This document shows positions 1 to 4,932 of a stretch of 13,667 nucleotides of DNA, piece after piece. Under the pieces are notes generated by a model. The model was not told the origin of the DNA, ran no database searches, and saw only the letters and a list, made by a program, of their open reading frames with translations. The stretch is from NCBI GenBank assembly GCA_937901435.1, contig CALGTJ010000729.1, positions 1 through 13,667 of the forward strand, written 5' to 3'. Every line of letters begins with the position of its first letter. Within the stretch, counting starts at the first letter, position 1. The stretch comes from an uncultured Rhodobacter sp. (GTDB lineage Bacteria; Pseudomonadota; Alphaproteobacteria; Rhodobacterales; Rhodobacteraceae). A program made the translations under genes and the position numbers.

Positions 1-238
1 GCGCGCCCGCCACCTTCAACCCTATGAAAATCTGCGGAAACCGATCCATCGCCGTCATAAAGCCAAAGCCGATGGCCGCTGTCACGATCCACGTGGCAAG
101 GTGATAGCCAAGGTTTGCCGGAATCGTGGCGCGGAACCCGAACCGCGCGCCGTTGGCTGCGAAAAACACATTGCCGGGCCCCGGACTGAAGGCCAGCGGA
201 AACAGGAACAGGACCAGCGCGAGTGTCATCTCTATCAT
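1..238 (-). CDS. LysE/RhtB-family amino-acid exporter, N-terminal part (partial)
   Basis: Reading leftwards from an ATG at 238, the frame stays open for 79 codons to the window edge. The protein begins MIEMTLALVLFLFPLAFSPG and continues with a PGPGNVFFAANGARFG stretch. A first hydrophobic helix followed by SPGP and an N-x-x-x-A-x-x-G-x-x-x-G segment is the N-terminal signature of LysE/RhtB translocators, inner-membrane proteins that export amino acids or related small molecules. A second hydrophobic stretch (TWIVTAAIGFGFM) follows near residues 54-66. AAAGG lies 7 bases upstream of the ATG, which decides the start over the internal ATG at 229; an in-frame TGA lies further upstream. Substrate cannot be told from this part. 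The rest of the roughly 200-residue protein lies outside the window. Confidence 0.85.
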   Translation of the reverse strand, partial: MIEMTLALVLFLFPLAFSPGPGNVFFAANGARFGFRATIPANLGYHLATWIVTAAIGFGFMTAMDRFPQIFIGLKVAGA

Positions 239-327
239 GTCCAAGCCTTTCGAATCGATCAGAGGGAATTGGTGCTGTGATCAGATATCCCTCGACCCGC
301 AGGCCCATCTCGACCCGGATCCTGCTG

Positions 328-348
328 ATTTGTCCGCTGCGGCCAAAT
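328..348. promoter_or_regulatory. 21-bp dyad between the TPR gene and the LysE-type gene (possible operator or hairpin)
   Basis: An almost perfect inverted repeat has outer arms ATTTG (328-332) and CAAAT (344-348) and inner arms CCGC (334-337) and GCGG (339-342) around one central base. Only the pair 333/343 fails. It sits 17 bp past the stop of the TPR gene and 90 bp before the start of the LysE-type exporter on the same strand. The outer arms fit a T-N11-A type operator, and LysE exporters are often controlled by LysR-type regulators, but no such regulator is in the window. It lacks a following T run, so it is not a standard intrinsic terminator. Confidence 0.35.
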
Positions 349-364
349 GCGCGGTCGGGTGGTC

Positions 365-1399
365 TCAATGCAATTCAGAGGCTTCCAGCGCGAATAACTC
401 TTTCCACGCCACGAGCGCATCGCTCGTATGCCCGTGCTTTTCGGACATTTCCGCAAGGTGGCGCAGGAACTTCTTTATCCACAGGCTATAGCCAATGCCG
501 CGCGCTGCCGAGAGACCACGTCTGGCCGCCTCAAAGGCGTCGTCAAGATGCCCGAGGTCTTCCTCGATGATCGCGCGTTGCTGCAAGATCTGGCAGGTCA
601 CCCGCACATCATCATCCTCGATGCCGATCTTTTCCGCCTTGGCCAGAGGGCCGATTGCCTCGGCGGCCCGCCCAAAGCTGCGCAGGATGGTGCCAAGAAC
701 CTCTAACGCGTAGGGCAGGATCACCCGATTATCAAACTGACGGGCCAGCGCCACCGACAGGCGCGCGCTTTCCAGCGCCTCTGACGGCGCATCAACCCCC
801 TCAAGGCTGCGGGCAATATTGTGATACACGCGGGCTTTTTCGGCCCCTCCGGACAGATCGAGCGCCTTATACAAAAGGCGCTGGCAGTCGTCATAGCGTT
901 TGGCATATCGCATGATCGTCGCATCCGTCGTCAGCAGATCAATCCGTGTCGACAGGTTGTCGTTTTGCTCCAGCATCTGATATCCCAAGGCGACATTTTC
1001 CCGCGCAAGGTCGTGACGCCCGCGCGAATAGCACAGAACCCCGCGAAGCGAATAAACATCCCCCGCAGCGGCCCAGCTTTTGCACCGTTTGAGACGCGAC
1101 AATGCCCGCCTGCACTGATCATCGCAAAGATCAAACTGCCCGCGCCACTTGCTTTGCCAGGCCAAGGTGCGAAACGCCAAGCCTTCGACGTCGATCCGGG
1201 CCGAGCGGACGAGATGCCGTGCAAGGTCAAGCGACTTTTGCGCCTGCTCCACACTGTCAGCGCGCGACGTCCAGCGCAGGTTCCAAGCCTTGCGATTACA
1301 GAATTCTGCGGTGATGCGGTCTGCCATCGGTCTGTTCACAGCGCCAGTTTCCTGTCGCGCGCGCGCCGAAACACTGGGCTGATCTGGCGCAGGATCCAT
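365..1399 (-). CDS. Stand-alone TPR-like helical repeat protein, function unknown
   Basis: A 344-codon frame (ATG 1399 to TGA 365-367) encodes a soluble, arginine- and alanine-rich protein. It is almost wholly built of paired amphipathic helices with TPR-like spacing, for example around residues 50-85 (SVEQAQKSLDLARHLVRSAR), 145-185, 190-225 (ARVYHNIARSLEGVDAPSEA) and 265-310 (DLGHLDDAFEAARRGLSAAR). I see no signal peptide, membrane segment, or catalytic or DNA-binding domain, so a protein-interaction scaffold is the safest reading. Proteins like this in related bacteria can carry a GGDEF or cyclase domain, but this one ends without any. The start is uncertain: neither ATG 1399 nor the internal ATG 1327 (MADRITAEF) has a clear ribosome binding site. 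The first 24 residues are proline- and serine-rich and look non-conserved, so 1327 is a real alternative giving 320 residues. Confidence 0.7.
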   Translation of the reverse strand: MDPAPDQPSVSARARQETGAVNRPMADRITAEFCNRKAWNLRWTSRADSVEQAQKSLDLARHLVRSARIDVEGLAFRTLAWQSKWRGQFDLCDDQCRRALSRLKRCKSWAAAGDVYSLRGVLCYSRGRHDLARENVALGYQMLEQNDNLSTRIDLLTTDATIMRYAKRYDDCQRLLYKALDLSGGAEKARVYHNIARSLEGVDAPSEALESARLSVALARQFDNRVILPYALEVLGTILRSFGRAAEAIGPLAKAEKIGIEDDDVRVTCQILQQRAIIEEDLGHLDDAFEAARRGLSAARGIGYSLWIKKFLRHLAEMSEKHGHTSDALVAWKELFALEASELH

Positions 1400-1405
1400 A
1401 AGGAG

Positions 1406-1450
1406 CCGGTGTCTGTCAAGCCGGTGTCTGTCAAGCCGGTGTCTGTCAAA
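1406..1450. repeat. 15-bp tandem repeat, three copies, just upstream of the TPR gene
   Basis: The unit CCGGTGTCTGTCAAG occurs at 1406-1420 and 1421-1435 identically, and at 1436-1450 with one changed final base. On the minus strand, the coding direction of the neighbouring gene, each unit reads CTTGACAGACACCGG and so carries the hexamer TTGACA (1419-1414, 1434-1429, 1449-1444). The array ends 7 bp before ATG 1399. No good -10 hexamer lies 16-18 bp beyond any of the three TTGACA copies, so their promoter role is unproven. Confidence 0.9.
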
Positions 1451-1818
1451 ATGGCGGCTCCCTTAAGCATCCGTCACCGATAAAGCCGTGGCCAATCTTT
1501 ACCCGGATTGAAAATGAAACAACGAGGTACCCAGATACGGGATCGCATAGAGCCGACGCGCGCCCCGTGATCTGACAATAGCGGGCGCGATCCCCGAAAT
1601 GCCAACGCTTTTGGGATGTCTTTGCGCGCCACGGACAGAAAGTTTTCCTTTTGAGTTGATGGACTTAAAAGATGTGCAACCTGAAACTGCAAATCACTTT
1701 GGGATCTTTCAAATAGCGGCGTGAATAAGCATCGGAGCCTGATTTCGGGACTGACTGACCTGCGACCGGGAAATCTGCGCAAACAGATCGGGGAATTCGC
1801 GCAAACAGACCGCCCCGA
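1451..1818. other. Intergenic stretch without a convincing gene
   Basis: This segment between the TPR gene and nnr contains only frames that overlap neighbouring genes or look unlike proteins. A 143-codon minus-strand frame (1474-1905) starts inside nnr in another frame and resembles no family I know. The part from about 1620 to 1720 is visibly more AT-rich than its surroundings. A 7-bp GC-rich inverted repeat (1559-1565 with 1583-1589, 17-base loop) and an 11-bp direct repeat GCGCAAACAGA (1777-1787 and 1799-1809) are present, without a clear terminator T run. Confidence 0.5.
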
Positions 1819-1852
1819 TTGCAGGCCTACACCGGTTGCAGGTCTACCCCGG
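1819..1852. repeat. 17-bp tandem near-duplication spanning the nnr stop codon
   Basis: TTGCAGGCCTACACCGG (1819-1835) is followed directly by TTGCAGGTCTACCCCGG (1836-1852); 15 of 17 positions agree. The right copy contains the nnr stop codon (TAG on the minus strand, 1846-1844), and the left copy contains a duplicate of that CTA in the same relative position. Confidence 0.8.
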
Positions 1853-3304
1853 CCCATGGATCTGGCGCAAAACGCCCGGCAACAGATCCGGCAGATCTTC
1901 GGCAATCAGACCCACCCCGAACGACTGCGCCGCAGCCCCGTGCAGCCAGACCGCCGCTGCCGCCGCCAGAAACGGGTCTGTCCCTTGGGTGAGCAAGCCC
2001 AGCACGATCCCGCTTAACACATCGCCCGCGCCTGCGGTGGCCAGCGTCGCGGGCGCATTAGAATTGATGATCGCACGTCCGTCCGGAGCCGCGATCACCG
2101 TATCCGCCCCCTTGAGCACGACAACCGCGCCACAGCGGCGCGCGGCCTTGCGCGCCCGCGCCAGCTTGTCGCCCGAGGCATCGAACAGGCGCGCGAATTC
2201 GCCGTCATGGGGCGTCATCACGCAAGCGCCTTTTATGGCGTGCTCAAGCTGGGCCGGATCGTCCTGAAACACGCTAAGCGCATCCGCATCCAGCACCACC
2301 GCGCGCCCTGTGCCCAGCATGGCCAGCGCGCGGGCCTTGGTGGCCGCGTTCACTCCGGCGCCCGGTCCGATCAGAAAGCCCGACAGGCGTGTGTCGGCCA
2401 GCAGGTCGGTAAACTCCTGCGTCGTTGCGACGGGTTGCGCCATGATGCTGGTCAGCGCGGCGGCATAGATTGGCAGGGCCTCTTGCGGCACTGCGATTGT
2501 CGTCAACCCGGCCCCGATGCGCGCGGCGGCACGCGCCGCCATGCGCGCCGCCCCCGTCATCGGATAGCCGCCCCAGATCAGCGCATGACCGCGGGTGTAT
2601 TTGTGTCCTGCCTGCTCTGGGCGTGGCAGAACATCCAGCCAAAGCGCAGGGTCATTCTCGAAGGTTTGCGGCGCGATCTGGTCAAGGACGGCATCCGGCG
2701 TGCCGATCTCTGTCACCACCACCTCGCCGCACAGCGTTCGGCCGGGCAGCAGCAAATGACCGGGTTTCTTGCGAAAAAACGTCACGGTCAGCGCGGCGGG
2801 CACGGCCCCCAGCGTCACTCCACTGTCGCCCATGACTCCGCTGGGCACATCAACCGCAACGACAGGCGCGCGCGTTGCGGCGGCGGCCAGCACCTCGGCA
2901 ACAGCGCCCTCCAACGCGCGGGTCAGGCCAGAGCCAAAGAGCGCATCGACGACAAGTGCGGCCCCCTCAAGCACGTCGCAGGTCAGCGGCTCAACCGAGC
3001 CAGTCCACAGCTGCGCGTGATACGCGGCGTCGCCTTTTAACGCATCGCGCGCGCCCAGCAAGGCCAGCCGCACCTGCCATCCCGCCGCTGCAAGATGACG
3101 CGCCACGACAAAGCCATCGCCGCCGTTGTTGCCCGGACCGCACAGAACCGCGACGGCGCGCGGCGACCAGCGCCGGGTGATCTCGCGCGCGACCGAGGCG
3201 CCTGCGTTTTCCATCAAGACGACGCCCGGCGTGCCCAAGGCGATGGCAAGGCGGTCGGCTGCGTTCATTTGGCTTACGGTCAGCAGGGCTTGGTCTGAGG
3301 ACAT
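1844..3304 (-). CDS. nnr: Bifunctional NAD(P)HX repair enzyme (epimerase plus ADP/ATP-dependent dehydratase)
   Basis: This 486-residue protein repairs hydrated, inactive NADH and NADPH in the cytoplasm. The N-terminal half (about 8-215) is the YjeF_N epimerase domain, with GPGNNGGDGFVVARHL (56-71), DALFGSGL (120-127) and VDVPSGVMGDSG (151-162), which interconverts the R and S hydrates. The C-terminal half (about 225-482) is the ribokinase-like dehydratase, with an HKYTRGH entry segment (234-240), GPGAGVN (313-319), VLDADAL (337-343), MTPHDGEFARLF (363-374) and the catalytic TAGAGDVLSG (423-432), whose Asp428 is the expected catalytic acid. The frame extends upstream to 3436, but ATG 3304 is chosen because AGGAGA lies about 10 bases before it and MSSDQALLTVSQMNAAD is a typical start for the family. 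Length matches the usual fused enzyme of about 490-510 residues. It lies 52 bp after sulP on the same strand, so the two may be co-transcribed. Confidence 0.95.
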   Translation of the reverse strand: MSSDQALLTVSQMNAADRLAIALGTPGVVLMENAGASVAREITRRWSPRAVAVLCGPGNNGGDGFVVARHLAAAGWQVRLALLGARDALKGDAAYHAQLWTGSVEPLTCDVLEGAALVVDALFGSGLTRALEGAVAEVLAAAATRAPVVAVDVPSGVMGDSGVTLGAVPAALTVTFFRKKPGHLLLPGRTLCGEVVVTEIGTPDAVLDQIAPQTFENDPALWLDVLPRPEQAGHKYTRGHALIWGGYPMTGAARMAARAAARIGAGLTTIAVPQEALPIYAAALTSIMAQPVATTQEFTDLLADTRLSGFLIGPGAGVNAATKARALAMLGTGRAVVLDADALSVFQDDPAQLEHAIKGACVMTPHDGEFARLFDASGDKLARARKAARRCGAVVVLKGADTVIAAPDGRAIINSNAPATLATAGAGDVLSGIVLGLLTQGTDPFLAAAAAVWLHGAAAQSFGVGLIAEDLPDLLPGVLRQIHGPG

Positions 3305-3356
3305 GATCTTGCGGTCTCCTGTGATGTGTCCGCCAAGAGGAAGTGAGGGTAACGGC

Positions 3357-4622
3357 CTAGCGGTCCGGCGGGGTCCAGTCTTTCGCGGGTTCCAAATTTT
3401 GGCGGCGCAGGCGCAAGGCAAGCCCCACCGAAACACCCACCCCGATTGCGATGGTCAGATCCGCAAAAACCGTCAGCATCAGCGTCAGTCCCAGCAGCAC
3501 CCGATCCGCCACGGGGGTCTGCAGGTATCCGCGCCATTTCTGCGGCTCGCTCATGTTCCATGCGGTCAGGATCAGCAGTCCGGCCAGCGCGGGCATCGCG
3601 AGATACCCGGCAAGGGGCGCAGCCAACAGCATCACTAGCAGGATGGTGACGGCGTGAATGAGACCCGCGACAGGCGTCTTTCCCCCGGCGCGCACATTGG
3701 TCGCGGTGCGCGCGATGGCCCCGGTCGCAGGCAGGCCGCCAAACAGCGCCGTGCCGAGGTTGGCAAAGCCCTGGGCGAGGATTTCGGCGTTGGGGCGGTG
3801 ATGGCCGCCGATCATCTTGTCGGCCACCATGGCCGAAAGCAGCGATTCAATGCTGGCCAGAAAGGCGATGACGATGGCCGAGGGCAGCAGTTCGATGATC
3901 CGCGCGAGGGTGATCTCGGGGAAATGCGGCATCGGCAGCGTGCTGGGCAACGCGCCAAAGCGCGAAAAAATCGTCTCGACCGGAAGGGCTGCGAGGGCCA
4001 CAAGCCCCGAGGCAAGAGCGACCGCCACCACAAGCCCCGGAAACCGGGGGGCCATCCGGCGCAGAGCCACGATCATCGCCATCGCCGCAAGCCCGATCCC
4101 GACTGCATAGAGGTTGATCGTCGCTTTGCTGGCCCAGAGCGCCTCGATCTTGCCCAGAAATTCTGCCGGGACGCGATCCACCGACAGGCCAAGGAAATCG
4201 TTGATCTGGCTGGTGGCAATGATGACACCGATCCCGATGGTAAAGCCGTTGATCACAGCTTCGGGCACATAGGCCACCAGAGTGCCCGCCCGCAAATACC
4301 CTGCTGCCAGCATGATCAGCCCGGCCATGAACGTCGCCAGCACCAGCCCGTCATAGCCGTGCTCTGCGATGACCCCAAAGACCACCACGATAAAGGCCCC
4401 CGTCGGCCCGCCGATCTGCACCCGGCTGCCGCCCAGCAGCGAGATCAGGAACCCGCCCACAATCGCCGTCACCAGCCCCTTTTCCGGCCCCGCACCAGAG
4501 GCGATGGCGATGGCAAGGCTCAGTGGCAAGGCGACCATGGCCACGGTGACCCCGGCGATCAGATCACTGGTGAACTGAGCACGATCATATGTTTTCAGGG
4601 TGGTCAGAATTTTGGGTTGCAT
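3357..4622 (-). CDS. SulP-family inorganic anion transporter lacking a STAS domain
   Basis: A 421-residue inner-membrane carrier of about 12-14 hydrophobic segments. Family marks in order: DLIAGVTVAMVALPLSLAIA (20-39), ASGAGPEKGL (41-50), GGSRVQIGGPTGAF (64-77), YVPEAVINGFTIGIG (118-132), IAFLASIESLLSAMVADKM (252-270, with the conserved acidic Glu259) and LFGGLPATGAIARTATNVRAG (293-313). SulP proteins move sulfate, bicarbonate or related anions, often with Na+ or H+; the substrate cannot be read from sequence alone. The usual cytoplasmic STAS domain is absent: the protein ends about 20 residues after the last helix. ATG 4622 (MQPKILTTLKTYDR) is chosen because the protein resembles homologues from there. 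The open frame continues back to 5210, but that part runs through the 11-bp repeats and antisense to mnhA. Only a weak G-rich ribosome site (GGGGG, about 12 bases away) precedes the start. Divergent from mnhA. Confidence 0.9.
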   Translation of the reverse strand: MQPKILTTLKTYDRAQFTSDLIAGVTVAMVALPLSLAIAIASGAGPEKGLVTAIVGGFLISLLGGSRVQIGGPTGAFIVVVFGVIAEHGYDGLVLATFMAGLIMLAAGYLRAGTLVAYVPEAVINGFTIGIGVIIATSQINDFLGLSVDRVPAEFLGKIEALWASKATINLYAVGIGLAAMAMIVALRRMAPRFPGLVVAVALASGLVALAALPVETIFSRFGALPSTLPMPHFPEITLARIIELLPSAIVIAFLASIESLLSAMVADKMIGGHHRPNAEILAQGFANLGTALFGGLPATGAIARTATNVRAGGKTPVAGLIHAVTILLVMLLAAPLAGYLAMPALAGLLILTAWNMSEPQKWRGYLQTPVADRVLLGLTLMLTVFADLTIAIGVGVSVGLALRLRRQNLEPAKDWTPPDR

Positions 4623-4679
4623 GCGATCAGTTACGCCCCCAAAGGCCAGAGATACAACTGAATATCGTTCTATCCCGGT

Positions 4680-4772
4680 CTTGGATACGGCTTGGATCCA
4701 GCTTGGATCCGGGATTGATTTGGCGTTGGTTTGGCATTGATTTGGCATTGATTTGGCATTGATTTGGCATGG
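4680..4772. repeat. 11-bp tandem repeat array, eight units plus a partial one
   Basis: Eight consecutive 11-bp units run from 4680 to 4767: CTTGGATACGG, CTTGGATCCAG, CTTGGATCCGG, GATTGATTTGG, CGTTGGTTTGG, then three identical CATTGATTTGG (4735-4767), followed by the partial CATGG. The first three units form one subtype and the last five another; the subtypes still share about 7 of 11 positions. The period is close to one DNA helical turn, so equivalent bases face the same side of the helix. It lies 58 bp before the sulP start and 160 bp before the mnhA start. The unit length is not a multiple of three, which argues against a coding role. Confidence 0.85.
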
Positions 4773-4807
4773 AAACAGCCTGGGCGGTTCTGGCGAGACC
4801 CGCAGTG

Positions 4808-4849
4808 CAAATCGCAAAACCTGCTTGCCCCGAGTTAATCTGCGATTTG
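4808..4849. promoter_or_regulatory. Perfect 9-bp inverted repeat upstream of mnhA
   Basis: CAAATCGCA (4808-4816) and TGCGATTTG (4841-4849) are exact reverse complements separated by 24 bp. The right arm overlaps the dyad TTTGT-G-ACAAA (4846-4856). The pair lies just upstream of the candidate -35 hexamer, where a two-site regulator could bind. If transcription started further upstream it could instead fold as a leader hairpin. Confidence 0.4.
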
Positions 4850-4861
4850 TGACAAAAACCG

Positions 4862-4889
4862 TTGGTTTCTCGGAGCCTATACCTATATC
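4862..4889 (+). promoter_or_regulatory. Candidate promoter for the mnh operon
   Basis: TTGGTT (4862-4867) and TATATC (4884-4889) are separated by 16 bp and resemble a housekeeping-sigma promoter; an overlapping TATACC at 4878 could also serve as the -10. Transcription would start near 4896, leaving a leader of about 35 bases before GTG 4933. Resemblance is moderate only and no experimental support exists here. Confidence 0.35.
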
Positions 4890-4922
4890 AAGCGGTGACG
4901 TGCCATCGGCCGACCAAATCAC

Positions 4923-4927
4923 AGGAG
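4923..4927 (+). promoter_or_regulatory. Ribosome binding site fixing the mnhA start
   Basis: AGGAG at 4923-4927 stands 5 bases before the in-frame GTG at 4933. This favours GTG 4933 over the longer ATG 4753, whose region is inside the 11-bp repeats and has no comparable site. Confidence 0.75.
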
Positions 4928-4932
4928 TTCGT

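Larger units (their letters stand above)
4623..4932. promoter_or_regulatory. Divergent intergenic region between sulP and the mnh operon
   Basis: This 310-bp stretch must hold the start signals for both sulP (leftwards) and mnhA (rightwards). It contains the 11-bp tandem repeat (4680-4772), an inverted repeat (4808-4849), a small dyad TTTGT-G-ACAAA (4846-4856), a candidate rightward promoter (4862-4889) and the mnhA ribosome binding site (4923-4927). The open frames running through it on both strands look non-conserved and low in complexity, so I treat it as non-coding. Confidence 0.65.

Noticed and set aside
1391..1419. Housekeeping promoter using the TTGACA nearest the TPR gene
   Set aside because: The hexamer 17 bp downstream is GATCCT, a poor -10, and the other TTGACA copies do no better; kept only as a possibility in the findings.
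821..1483. Long plus-strand open frame (220 codons) opposite the TPR gene
   Set aside because: It lies wholly antisense to a frame with coherent helical-repeat content; its own product is low-complexity and unlike any family. Typical GC-rich shadow.
1559..1589. Terminator hairpin after nnr
   Set aside because: The stem is only 7 bp with a 17-base loop, lies about 250 bp past the stop and has no T run.
1474..1905. 143-codon minus-strand frame between the TPR gene and nnr
   Set aside because: It begins inside nnr in another frame, lacks a clear ribosome site and family resemblance, and is Arg/Cys/Ser-rich, typical of a chance frame.
3654..4661. 335-codon plus-strand frame opposite sulP
   Set aside because: Product is rich in Arg, His, Asp and Gln with no recognisable fold, as expected from the complement of a membrane-protein gene.
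4680..4772. CRISPR-like array
   Set aside because: Units are 11 bp and directly adjacent with no spacers; this is a simple tandem repeat.
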